A stretch of 64,000 nucleotides of DNA from Niveibacterium umoris (GTDB lineage: Bacteria > Pseudomonadota > Gammaproteobacteria > Burkholderiales > Rhodocyclaceae). The notes under the pieces were generated by a model. The model searched no databases and was not told the DNA's origin. It saw only the letters and a list, made by a program, of their open reading frames with translations. Made by a program: the position numbers and the translations under genes. Of the stretch, positions 54,740-63,144 are shown piece after piece. Within the stretch, counting starts at the first letter, position 1. Each line of letters starts with the position of its first letter. The DNA lies in assembly GCF_014197015.1 (NCBI RefSeq), contig NZ_JACIET010000002.1, positions 124,001 through 188,000 on the forward strand, written 5' to 3'.

Positions 54740-57328
54740 TCACGACAACACCCCCAAACTCCCCAAGCGATCCCTATCCACCGCCCACCGCGCCGCCCCT
54801 TCCGGCGGCGCAGCCAACCTCGCCATCCCCAAATTCGCGAAATCAACGATGGCCGCCGCAATCGGGTCGTCCGCCGCGAGCTGCGTTTCGTACCCGACGC
54901 GCGCAGCCCCCAGGCGGAAGGCGTAGTCGACCGTCTCCACCGAGCCGGCCACATGCGCCGGCAGGGCAATCGCGAGCACATCGCGCACACGCGTGAGCGT
55001 GGCAGCAGAACCAACCGCAGTGCGCCGTACCGGCACCCGCACCACGAGTGTGTGCGCGGCGCCGTTCGGGCGTTCGAGGTAGCGCACGTCGCCGGGGCGC
55101 TCGGCGAGCGGTGCGTCGTCGTCGAAGATCGACGGGTCGACGCAGGGGTCGGTCGCGATGCGAACGAGGCGTTGCAAGGCCGGAAGCGTGCCGCGGCGTG
55201 CCAGCAGACGGTGGCCGTAGCGCACCAGCAGGCGGCGCCGGCGTTCGTCGAGCTGCGCATCGAGCGCAAGGCCCAACCAGCCGGCCAGCCAGGGCAGCGC
55301 TTCGCGCGGCGCGGTGCGTGCGTCGAACAGCAGCTGCACCGCGGCGAGGCGATCTTCCCAGCTGGTGAACAGACCCTCGACGTTGGCGAGGAAACGTTCG
55401 AGGAAGTCCGCAGCAATCGCGTCCTCGCGCCAGCACGCGGGCAGGTAGCGCAGATAGTCGAAGCGCGGGTACCAGATCCGCAGCGCGCCAACGCGTGGCG
55501 TGGCGAGGCCGTTGCCGAGCAGCACGATGCGCAGTTGCGCATAGCGGCCTTTAACCCCTTGCAGCAGGAGTTCGCGACTGCCGCGTTCGCACTGGATCGG
55601 CTGCGCATCGCGGCGCGCGAGCCAGGGCAGTTCGGCGCCAATCGCTCGCGGCACCAATGCGGGTTGATCGCGCCAGGGCGCATTGCGCAGTCCGGCAAGG
55701 TCGTCAGCCGCGCGCGCCTGGATGCGGATCGCACAGGCGGGCGGAATAGCCACGTCCATCACGATGCGGTGCCAGGTGCAGCCGGGCTCGCCGGCATCAA
55801 AGGGCGGGCGCGCCGCCGTGCCGGGCCAGGTATCGACCTGCAGGCTGCGGCTGTAACGCGGCCGCCGCTGCACGACCAGCGGCACCCAGTGCCCGTCGCT
55901 GTGCAGCCCACCGGCCTGACGGCCGGCGGCTTCCCACGCATCAGCCAGGAGCCCTGCGGCTCCTGCAGTAGAACGCTGGCCCGGCTGTGCTCCGGCCTGA
56001 CGGCCGAAGCCTGCGCCGGTCTCGTGGTCGTACTTCGGCGCGCCGGCAACCGACACCAGGCCGCGCCCGCCGTATCGCCGCATCGGCAGGAATTCGGGCA
56101 GCGGCTCCAGCGACAGCACACCCGCACGCGCCACCAGCAGGATGCGGAAGGCCTGGTTGCCATCGTCGCCCACCACCCACAGTTGCGCGCGTGCCGCGCC
56201 GCCGTCGTCCGCTGCGGGGGCCCCGGCCAGAAGTGCATGACCGGCGAGGCGGAAGGCATCGGCGTCTTCGTCGGCAATCACCGCGCGCACCGCGTCAAGG
56301 CTCAGCCGCACGCGCGCCACCGCGGGGTCGGCCGACACGATCACCAGCGCGCCCCAAGGATCAGCGTCACCCGCCAGCGGCGTGTCGAGCAGGATCACGC
56401 GGCCATCCGGCAAGGACTCGACCGCGATGGGCGAACGCAGTGCCAGAGCGATCGCATGGGCGAAGTCGATCCGCTTCGGCGCAGGTGGCAGGGCTCGCGC
56501 TCCGCCGCCCTGCGGCCCGAAGTCACCCGCTTCAGCAACCGGAGCCGCGCCGGCTGGCCCGACGCTGGCGAGCCGGCGATCAAGCCGCCACAGCCGGGCA
56601 TCGACCGGCATGGCCGGCGGTGCGTCAGCGGGTAGCGCGCGGTCGAGAATCCACAGACCACAGGCATCCGCCGCGATGTCGCAGGGCATGAAGGCGCGCA
56701 CGCCGGGCGCCGCGTCAGGCCACGCCAACCAGCGCGGCGGCCCGCCGGCGATGAGGTCGAAATCAAGCAGACCAGCCGGTGCGATGCTGCCGGCGATCAG
56801 CCGGTGATCGGGCGACATCGCGAGGCCGGCGAGTTGTGGCGCGGCTTCATCGGCCACCGAGGCATCGCCAAAGCGCGGCTGCCCCGCGCCACGGAACGCC
56901 GGCGTCGGTTCGCCCAGCAGCGGAAGCTCGGGGCCGAAGGCCTGGGTCACCGCACCGACAACTTCCGGCATCGGCCGCTCCACAGGCCAGAACACGCTGA
57001 GCTGCCCGCTCTGCGCGCACTGACGCAGGATGCGGCGGCCGTCTTCGTCGATCCAGAACACATTGCCATCGGCATCCGCCGCGGCACCGCGGCGGCTCGC
57101 GGCGCCAGGCTTGACGTCGAGCGGTGCCGCACGGAAGCGGAAGGCCTCGCGCGGCAGCATCAGCTCGGCGTCGTCCGCGTCCCAGCCTTCTGCAGCGAGT
57201 TCGCCCACGCTGGCACCCGCCGGCCACAGGGAAGCGAGCGTCGGCGAACCAGCGAGATCGCTGCGCACGCACGCGCCCCAATCCTCGGGGCCGAGCAGCA
57301 GCCAGTAGCGGGAGCCGTTGGAATCCAT
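54740..57328 (-). CDS. Large baseplate/tail protein with C-terminal TIGR02242-type domain
   Basis: An 862-residue protein. The N-terminal ~600 residues have short repeating strand-turn patterns (ADADGNVFWIDEDGRRI, CGLWILDRALP, LWVVGDDGNQAFRILLV) suggestive of a beta-propeller-like fold. The C-terminal region (from about residue 627: LPACWREDAIAADFLERFLA, then LPWLAGWLGLALDAQLDERR and LLARRGTLPALQRLV) matches the phage tail-protein domain TIGR02242 found in contractile systems. A 27-residue in-frame segment between two GRQAG repeats may be an insertion. Overall it would be an Afp12-like baseplate component. The start at 57328 begins MDSNGSRYW. Confidence 0.8.
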   Translation of the reverse strand: MDSNGSRYWLLLGPEDWGACVRSDLAGSPTLASLWPAGASVGELAAEGWDADDAELMLPREAFRFRAAPLDVKPGAASRRGAAADADGNVFWIDEDGRRILRQCAQSGQLSVFWPVERPMPEVVGAVTQAFGPELPLLGEPTPAFRGAGQPRFGDASVADEAAPQLAGLAMSPDHRLIAGSIAPAGLLDFDLIAGGPPRWLAWPDAAPGVRAFMPCDIAADACGLWILDRALPADAPPAMPVDARLWRLDRRLASVGPAGAAPVAEAGDFGPQGGGARALPPAPKRIDFAHAIALALRSPIAVESLPDGRVILLDTPLAGDADPWGALVIVSADPAVARVRLSLDAVRAVIADEDADAFRLAGHALLAGAPAADDGGAARAQLWVVGDDGNQAFRILLVARAGVLSLEPLPEFLPMRRYGGRGLVSVAGAPKYDHETGAGFGRQAGAQPGQRSTAGAAGLLADAWEAAGRQAGGLHSDGHWVPLVVQRRPRYSRSLQVDTWPGTAARPPFDAGEPGCTWHRIVMDVAIPPACAIRIQARAADDLAGLRNAPWRDQPALVPRAIGAELPWLARRDAQPIQCERGSRELLLQGVKGRYAQLRIVLLGNGLATPRVGALRIWYPRFDYLRYLPACWREDAIAADFLERFLANVEGLFTSWEDRLAAVQLLFDARTAPREALPWLAGWLGLALDAQLDERRRRLLVRYGHRLLARRGTLPALQRLVRIATDPCVDPSIFDDDAPLAERPGDVRYLERPNGAAHTLVVRVPVRRTAVGSAATLTRVRDVLAIALPAHVAGSVETVDYAFRLGAARVGYETQLAADDPIAAAIVDFANLGMARLAAPPEGAARWAVDRDRLGSLGVLS
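55911..56006. repeat. In-frame insertion-like segment bounded by 15-bp direct repeats
   Basis: CCGGCCTGACGGCCG occurs at 55911-55925 and again at 55992-56006, 81 bases (27 codons) apart, inside the tail protein gene. Between them is a hairpin, AGGAGCC (55947-55953) with GGCTCCT (55958-55964), loop CTGC. The copies encode GRQAG twice. The whole looks like a small palindromic element that inserted without breaking the frame. Confidence 0.6.
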
Positions 57329-57481
57329 GTCAGAGCCCGCCCGGCCGCCCGAAGGGCTCTGAAGCCCCCTCGGGGGGGTGACGCGAGGCATTCGCGAAGC
57401 ACTGCTTCGCGCTCGCCGAACGGGCCGGCGTCTTTAAGCCGGCCCTGCGCGAATAATTCGAGCGTGGGGGCATCATGGTCC
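57329..57481. repeat. Dyad-rich gap between gpJ and the tail protein
   Basis: 153 bases with four hairpins: AGAGCCC/GGGCTCT (57332-57360), CCCCCT/GGGGGG-type around 57367, GCGAAGC/GCTTCGC (57394-57410) and GGGCCGGC/GCCGGCCC (57422-57445). The last one lies just after the gpJ stop on the minus strand and could end or attenuate the transcript. Nothing coding is seen. It is not the same element as the 733-bp repeat. Confidence 0.6.
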
Positions 57482-59749
57482 TTAGCACTGATCCGGAATG
57501 AAGGGCACCGGCAGGCGGCGGTCGCCGCTTGCCACACCAGCGCGGCCCAAGGTCGCATCGCGCAAGCCAACCAGCGGGTTCTCGCCGGGTGCGAAGTCGC
57601 GTGCTTCGACCAGCAGGCCCAGCAGTTCCGGCTGATCGAGATCGGCGAATGCGATGCGCTCGGTCGGTTGCGGGCCGGAAGACGATTCCTCGCCCAGCAG
57701 CAGGTCGTTCACCAGCCGCACACCGGGCACCCGCGCGACCACTGCAAGTAGCTGTGCGGCGATCACCGGCGCACGCAGCGGCCAGCCGCCGGGCGTAATG
57801 TCGTCGATGCCGCCTGGCCGTGTACTGGCGTCGGCAAGCGGCAGCGGCGACAGGAAGGCCAGCAGCGCGGCCCGCACCCGCGGCCGCAGCTCGGCCAACG
57901 CGACACCGGGATCGGGTTCGAGCCCGACCGCGATCCACAGGCCGCGATAGCGCGGGCCGGTGACGTAGACATCGGTGGTGACGAGGCGGCGCGGATCAAG
58001 CCATTCGCACACCGCGCGCAGCGCCACCGGATCGGGCCGCGGCGCGTCCGGGTGCTTCGGGTCGCTGGCCGGCACCGCCATCACGGTGACGGCGCCCGCC
58101 TGCGCGCCCACATCCGCCTTGAAGGCGCTCAGCACTTCCACGCGTGCGAGCCGCACACTGGGCGTACGCAGCGCAAGGTCACGGAAATCTTCTGCGGTGA
58201 CCGCGCGGTCGCGATGCCGCAGCCAGGCCTGGATGCTGCGCTCGCCCTCATCCGCCGACTCCGCATTGCGCCCGCCCCAGGTGGCAATCGGATTCGCAAC
58301 GCTGAGCCCTGCAGGCAGGCGTGGCCCCAGCTTCACCGCACCCGCGGTGACGTTGCCATCCGCGCCCTGGGTGATGTCGTAGTCGACGAGGATCGTTGCA
58401 TCGAAGGGCGGCCGCGCACCGCGCAAACCGTCGCCGAATTTCAGCAGGCCAGCCTCCGCATCCACCGCGAACACGCGACTCAGCTCGCCGCCGCCAGCGG
58501 GTTGCAGGCTCTGCGGCAAGCGCGCGTCGCGCAGCGCGATCTCGGGTGGCGCGGCGTACAGCTCGTCGGTCGCGGCCCACGGTGTGCCGGCGACCGAGAC
58601 CTGCACGCTACCGGTGACGATAGGCCCCCGAGCGAAGCGGAACTGCTGATCCGGCGCGCCGCTGCCGAGCCCGATCACCTCGTTGCGCACCAGGTCGCGC
58701 TGTTCGACGGCGCAGGCGTTGATGCCGGCCCACAGCGGCGCAAGGCGCGCACCGCCCAGATCGCCTTCCGGCCGGATACGCAGCCACAGCACCACACGCG
58801 CATCGGTCTGCGGATCTTCGAACAGCGGCGGCAATTCGCCCGAGCCCGCTTCGAGCGGGTCGACATCATCAAAAGTCAGCAGCCCTTCGGCGGCCGGCAG
58901 TTCCACATCGAGACGCAGCGGTTCGACCTCGCCATCGCCGCTCATGCGCAGCGGCAGGCTGCGCCAGCTGGCGAGGCGATCCGGTGGCGGGCCAAGGTGA
59001 TCGGCCGCAGCGATCTCCATCACCAGCTGCGGGGGCTTGTGCGTGACGCCCTCGCCCGCGGCGAGTCGTCGTGTGGTCGCGGGTTCGGGCGCCAGCACCA
59101 TGCAAATCGTCAGCATCTTGCTGGCGATCGCGGCGCGGACGTCTTCGCGCGTGGCATTGCGGTCGGCGCTGCGGCGCAGGAGCGCAAGCCAGAAGCACTG
59201 GCCTTCGGTTTCGCCGATCTCGGTGCCGGGCGCACTCGCCAGATCCACGGTTTCATACAGGCTCAGCTCCGGCGCGGCGCCGCCGGTCGAGAAGCTGGCG
59301 TAGAGATCCTGATACGCGGCGAGCGTGACCGCGTCAGGCGAGGCGAGTGTGCGCTTGAACACCAGCGCGGATTCGACCGGCAGCACATCCAGCCCCTGTG
59401 TAGTGCGGAAGGGCAGGCTGCCAGCGCGCAGCGGTTCGCCGCAATTGAGCGTGAGTGTCGCAAGCGGGCCGCGCGCATTGTCGAACGCCACCACGCCACG
59501 TGCCGGCTGCGCCGGCAACAGCGGCACCCCGAGCAGTTGCAGGAACTTGAGGCGATTGCGCTCCGGAATCTGATTCGCGCGGTAGAGCATGTTCTCCGCC
59601 ATGAAGGCGAAGAGCTCAAGTAGCGTGACCCCCGGATCGGCCTCGTTGAAGTTGGTCCACTCCGGTGTGTGCGACGGTATCCGTGCGATCGCCTCATCGG
59701 CGATATCGCGGAATGCGCGGTCGTCGAGCTTGGGCAGTTCGATCGGCAT
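57482..59749 (-). CDS. Baseplate J-like protein
   Basis: A 755-residue protein of the gpJ/Afp11 baseplate-wedge type. The N-terminus carries the typical WTNFNEADPGVTLLELFAFM and ENMLYRANQIPERNRLKFL patterns. A later domain has WLRHRDRAVTAEDFRDLALR and VTVMAVPASDPKHPD, then PLPLADASTRPGGIDDITPG near the end, as in baseplate J proteins. In contractile particles it bridges the central hub and the sheath. It shares one base with the gp25 stop upstream. Confidence 0.88.
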   Translation of the reverse strand: MPIELPKLDDRAFRDIADEAIARIPSHTPEWTNFNEADPGVTLLELFAFMAENMLYRANQIPERNRLKFLQLLGVPLLPAQPARGVVAFDNARGPLATLTLNCGEPLRAGSLPFRTTQGLDVLPVESALVFKRTLASPDAVTLAAYQDLYASFSTGGAAPELSLYETVDLASAPGTEIGETEGQCFWLALLRRSADRNATREDVRAAIASKMLTICMVLAPEPATTRRLAAGEGVTHKPPQLVMEIAAADHLGPPPDRLASWRSLPLRMSGDGEVEPLRLDVELPAAEGLLTFDDVDPLEAGSGELPPLFEDPQTDARVVLWLRIRPEGDLGGARLAPLWAGINACAVEQRDLVRNEVIGLGSGAPDQQFRFARGPIVTGSVQVSVAGTPWAATDELYAAPPEIALRDARLPQSLQPAGGGELSRVFAVDAEAGLLKFGDGLRGARPPFDATILVDYDITQGADGNVTAGAVKLGPRLPAGLSVANPIATWGGRNAESADEGERSIQAWLRHRDRAVTAEDFRDLALRTPSVRLARVEVLSAFKADVGAQAGAVTVMAVPASDPKHPDAPRPDPVALRAVCEWLDPRRLVTTDVYVTGPRYRGLWIAVGLEPDPGVALAELRPRVRAALLAFLSPLPLADASTRPGGIDDITPGGWPLRAPVIAAQLLAVVARVPGVRLVNDLLLGEESSSGPQPTERIAFADLDQPELLGLLVEARDFAPGENPLVGLRDATLGRAGVASGDRRLPVPFIPDQC

Positions 59750-60144
59750 CAGCTGCCTCCGAGCGTGAGCGTCAGACCGACCCGTTCCTGCCGGCCGGTC
59801 GCAACAAGGCTGTAGGTGATCGTGACGCGCGCCGCAAACGGATCGTCCGGCAGCACATCGACATCGACCTGCGATACGCGGATACGCGGCTCCCATCGCG
59901 CCAGCGATTGCTCGACGCGGCCGCGGATCAGCTGGTGGGTGGTGATTGTGTTCGGCTCGAACAGGAACTGCTCGAGCCCGGCGCCGAACTCCGGCACGCC
60001 GACGCGCTCGCCGCGGTTGGTGGCAAGGATCAGGCGCACGTTCTCGCGGATGTTGTCCTCGCCCGACGAGCGGGCGAGTCGCCCGTCAGGGGTGATCGTG
60101 AGCGGCCAGGCCAGGCTGCGGCCGAGGAGGTGGTCAGCGTTCAT
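59749..60144 (-). CDS. gp25-like baseplate wedge protein
   Basis: A 131-residue protein of the GPW/gp25 family. It starts HLLGRSLAWPLTITPDGRLA and has SSGEDNIRENVRLILATNRG followed by ERVGVPEFGAGLEQFLFEPN, the hallmark of the family, then a central helix and two strands. In contractile particles gp25 seeds the sheath at the baseplate. It is an Afp9-like component here. AGAGG precedes the ATG. It directly follows (in transcription) the second 733-bp repeat. Confidence 0.92.
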   Translation of the reverse strand: MNADHLLGRSLAWPLTITPDGRLARSSGEDNIRENVRLILATNRGERVGVPEFGAGLEQFLFEPNTITTHQLIRGRVEQSLARWEPRIRVSQVDVDVLPDDPFAARVTITYSLVATGRQERVGLTLTLGGS

Positions 60145-60306
60145 GGTCTGGCCTCTTCTTCTGTCTCGCGTTCGCAGCCAGCACTCAACTGCGCGTTGAA
60201 CCGCGCGTTGTGAAGCACAGCAACTTCGGCTGCCTTGTGCGGCATGCGATACACGGTGTCGTGGCTCAGCCGCGCGTTGGCCGGGGTCCCGCCCCCGGCG
60301 GGCGTG

Positions 60307-60336
60307 TTACTTCTTTTGCTTCGCCAAAAGAAGTAA
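60307..60336. repeat. Perfect hairpin at the left end of repeat B
   Basis: Same 12-bp stem and CTTCGC loop as in copy A at 53992-54021. It begins 33 bases into the repeat and is unchanged between copies, unlike the other hairpins. Confidence 0.85.
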
Positions 60337-60868
60337 CCAAGAAAAGGCGACCCGGCGTTCGCGGTCAGGCGCTCGCGCCTGACTTCCCTCGCGTGCTCGC
60401 GAAGTCGGGCGGCTGCGGAACTCGGCCCTGCGGGCCTCAGACAGTCCTCGCCGTCGGCGCTCCGCGCCGATCCCCTGACCCCGCTGCGCCACTCGGCGCT
60501 CTCGACGGGACCCAAAGTCAAAACCATCCGTCGCGCAACGCCTGCGCGCTGTTCGCAGCCTGGATGGAACGCAGCGGAATCCGGGGCAGGCGTATCCAGA
60601 TGCTCAACCGCACATCCCGGATTCCGGCCTTCGGCCTGCATCCAGGCTACGGAAATCCGACAGCGGTGAAACGCCGACGCTTTTCCCTCCCCCTCTGAAA
60701 CGCCGAGCAGCGCAGCGTTGCCGGGTTCCGACGTGCGCAGCACGGCGGGGCCGAGGACTGTCCGAGCACCGAGCGCAGCGAGGGCGAGTTCCGCAGGCCC
60801 CCGGCGACGCGAGCAGCGCAGGGCACCGTGCGCGAAGCGCACGGCGTTGAAGCGGGGGCCGCTTCTTT

Positions 60869-60900
60869 GGTTCCTTTCTTGTCGGCACAAGAAAGGAACC
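60869..60900. repeat. 14-bp perfect hairpin at the right end of repeat B
   Basis: GGTTCCTTTCTTGT (60869-60882) pairs with ACAAGAAAGGAACC (60887-60900), loop CGGC. Compare copy A at 54552-54585: bases differ on both arms and pairing is kept. Confidence 0.85.
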
Positions 60901-61051
60901 CGCCCGCCGGGGCGGGACCCGGCTTCAGCGGGACGGCCGACGCAAACTGGCAACGCAAGTCGCAAGCCGAAACCTTGGGCTTCACGAAGCTCAGCCCTAG
61001 CTACGCGACCATTACCCGTGGCGCCGTTGCGCCCAGCAACAGAACCAAAAA

Positions 61052-63142
61052 TCATGACCCGCCCCCCTTCTTCTTCAAGATTGGGAAACAGATCGCAAAG
61101 AACGGCAGCCACGCAAAGATCATGTCGAGCAGCGCGACCATCACGAGCAGCAGGATCAGCGCGCACAGCGTGATGATCGGAATCGACAGCGAACAGATCA
61201 TGCCGAGCTGGTTGGGGTCGTTCTTCGAGCACGGCCCCATGTCGCCGACATCGAGATCCTTGTGCAGCGGCCACGGCAGCACGGAGCGCACGAGGTCGAT
61301 CAGGCCGAGGCCCTTGGCGCGGGCGACCTGGCCGCAGAGCAAGTCGCTCATGACGAAGGCGGTGTTCTTGTCGAACTTGCGCAGCCCCGCGGCGCTGGTG
61401 TCGACCGGCAGGCCGATGCGGATCGGGCGCGCGGGCGCGTCGGGGTCGAAGAAGCTGGCGAGCTGGAAGGCCTCGGTGGGTGCCGAGAGCAGCGCACCGT
61501 GCTTGAAGCATTCCGGCTTCAGATACACGCAGCGGATCACGAACCAGTTCTCCGCTTCGAGCCGCGGCGGCGCGGTAACGTTAAGCAGCTTGGCGCGATC
61601 GGGTGCTGCCGGCAGCGCAGCGGCGGCGAGTTCAACGAGCCGGTTGAGCGCGCGGAAATGGCGACGCTCGAGCGGCGAGATCTGGAATGCCGCATCCTGT
61701 TCCGCCAGCGGCATCGGCAATGGCGCATCGGTGGGCACGACGCCGTCGGCGAGCGGATACAGGAAGCCCGGCCAGCCGCGCCGCGCCGCGAGCCCGGTCC
61801 AGGCGAACACGCCCGATGCCGCTTCCAGCGCGCTGCGTGCCGCATCGGCCGCGACCAGCGCAGCACACAGCGAGGACGGCATTGCGAACAAGCGCTGGGC
61901 GTTCTCGGAGACCGACTTGCCGGCGTCGTAGGCGAGCCCCTCCGGGTTGGCCTGATACGCGTTGCCCACCGCCTCGGCGAGCGAGTTGGCGAGCCCGCCC
62001 CCGACTTGCGCCGCATCCAGCGCATCGAAGAAGCCGCGCTCCGCCGCGCTCATCGCTGGCAGCGCGGTGCCGGCTGCACGTGCGCGCACCGCCTGCCACA
62101 CGTTCGGGAGTTCGGCCGCCAGCCAGCTCGCGAAGTCGGTCAGCACATACCAGCCGCCGATCTGCATCGCCTCACGCAGACGACGACGTGCGAGCGTCGA
62201 ACGCCCCTCTTCGTCGTCGAGGAATTTCTGATCCACCGCCACCGGGCTGCTGCGTTCATGGCGGTTGTAGTGCGCCCAGCCCTGTTCGATCAGCTGGCGC
62301 CAGGGGCCGGTGACCGTCTTGCGCAGCAGCGTGAGGCGCGCGTCATCGTCCTCCACCGCGCCGCTGTCGGACGCCGGCGGGGCTGCGGCGTCGTCGATTG
62401 CGCCGCCGAGGTAGGCCTCGCGCTTGCCGACCGGCACGAGGCCTGCCCACATCCTGCGCGGCCGCTCGCCGGCGGGGCCCGCCTCGCGCCATGCGAGCGG
62501 GAACAGCGGCAGCATCTCTTCGCCGTCCGCCGCCGCGTCGCTTGCCGCTACCACCCAACGTCCCCCGACCCAGGCGTACTCCTGCCACTGTTGCGGGTCG
62601 TAGGCGGTGTGCGTCGGCTTCGCGAAAGCACCTGCGGTATTTGCGGTGGTCGGCAGCAGCCGCCGCACGACGAAACGCACCGCCTCCTTCTTCGCGCTGT
62701 CGAGCGCGCGATCCGGCAGACCGGGCACACCGCACACGAGGCTCGCACCGACCAGGTAGTAACGTTGATGCGCGGGCTGGAACAGCTTCAGCGGCCGTTC
62801 GACCGGCGCCGCCACCTCGGGCGCCTCAGCCTGCACGTTGAGACGTAGCGGCTTGCCAATGCGCGCAGCGATGCGTCGTGCCAGGGGTGGTGCCGCGGGT
62901 GCGGGCTTCGGTGTCGCAGGCATGCCGTCGCGCCAGGTTTCGCCACGTGCCTGCAAGGCTGCAAGCGCCGCGGTACGCGCAGCGGAATCCGGCTGCGCGA
63001 GGATCGCCGCGATGCGCTCCATGAAGTCATCGTCGGCAAAACGCAGCAAGGCTGGCCGCAGCGTGCGCTCACGCACCCCGCCCCACAGCGGCGCAGGCGC
63101 CTGCCATACGCTGTCGTGATGAGGGAAGCGCGCGCGGTCCAT
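61052..63142 (-). CDS. Large particle-locus protein with C-terminal membrane helices
   Basis: A 696-residue protein of unknown family between the spike and gp25. The N-terminus MDRARFPHHDSVWQAPAPLW is followed by a long soluble region. The last ~50 residues hold two very hydrophobic stretches (LGMICSLSIPIITLCALILL, then VALLDMIFAWLPFFAICFP) and end in a Lys/Gly-rich KKKGGGS tail. Such a membrane end is unusual for a particle component and may serve anchoring or cargo insertion. Its place between gpV and gp25 is where Afp10-like tips often lie, but I see no PAAR motif. Start 63142 is near the spike stop at 63145. Confidence 0.7.
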   Translation of the reverse strand: MDRARFPHHDSVWQAPAPLWGGVRERTLRPALLRFADDDFMERIAAILAQPDSAARTAALAALQARGETWRDGMPATPKPAPAAPPLARRIAARIGKPLRLNVQAEAPEVAAPVERPLKLFQPAHQRYYLVGASLVCGVPGLPDRALDSAKKEAVRFVVRRLLPTTANTAGAFAKPTHTAYDPQQWQEYAWVGGRWVVAASDAAADGEEMLPLFPLAWREAGPAGERPRRMWAGLVPVGKREAYLGGAIDDAAAPPASDSGAVEDDDARLTLLRKTVTGPWRQLIEQGWAHYNRHERSSPVAVDQKFLDDEEGRSTLARRRLREAMQIGGWYVLTDFASWLAAELPNVWQAVRARAAGTALPAMSAAERGFFDALDAAQVGGGLANSLAEAVGNAYQANPEGLAYDAGKSVSENAQRLFAMPSSLCAALVAADAARSALEAASGVFAWTGLAARRGWPGFLYPLADGVVPTDAPLPMPLAEQDAAFQISPLERRHFRALNRLVELAAAALPAAPDRAKLLNVTAPPRLEAENWFVIRCVYLKPECFKHGALLSAPTEAFQLASFFDPDAPARPIRIGLPVDTSAAGLRKFDKNTAFVMSDLLCGQVARAKGLGLIDLVRSVLPWPLHKDLDVGDMGPCSKNDPNQLGMICSLSIPIITLCALILLLVMVALLDMIFAWLPFFAICFPILKKKGGGS

Positions 63143-63144
63143 GG

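Larger units (their letters stand above)
60274..61006. repeat. 733-bp intergenic repeat, copy B
   Basis: The second copy of the repeat described at 53959-54691, same orientation. Differences concentrate in hairpins that keep their pairing: GTCAGGCGC/GCGCCTGAC (60364-60383) versus GTCAGGCAC/GTGCCTGAC in copy A, CCGTGCGC/GCGCACGG (60826-60844) versus CCCCGCC/GGCGGGG, and the terminal 14-bp stem (60869-60900) versus 15 bp. Length changes cancel, so the total remains 733. The element lies between gp25 and the 696-residue protein gene. Confidence 0.9.

Noticed and set aside
53739-54743. 334-codon minus-strand frame across repeat A
   Set aside because: The translated product has no family, the same frame differs in copy B, and variation follows hairpin pairing instead of codon positions.
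54530-56635. 701-codon plus-strand frame running from repeat A into the tail protein gene
   Set aside because: It crosses a non-coding repeat and then runs antisense to a gene with a tail-protein domain, so it is spurious.
60141-61511. 456-codon minus-strand frame across repeat B into the 696-residue gene
   Set aside because: It overlaps a recognised gene in another frame and contains the repeat; no start or domain.
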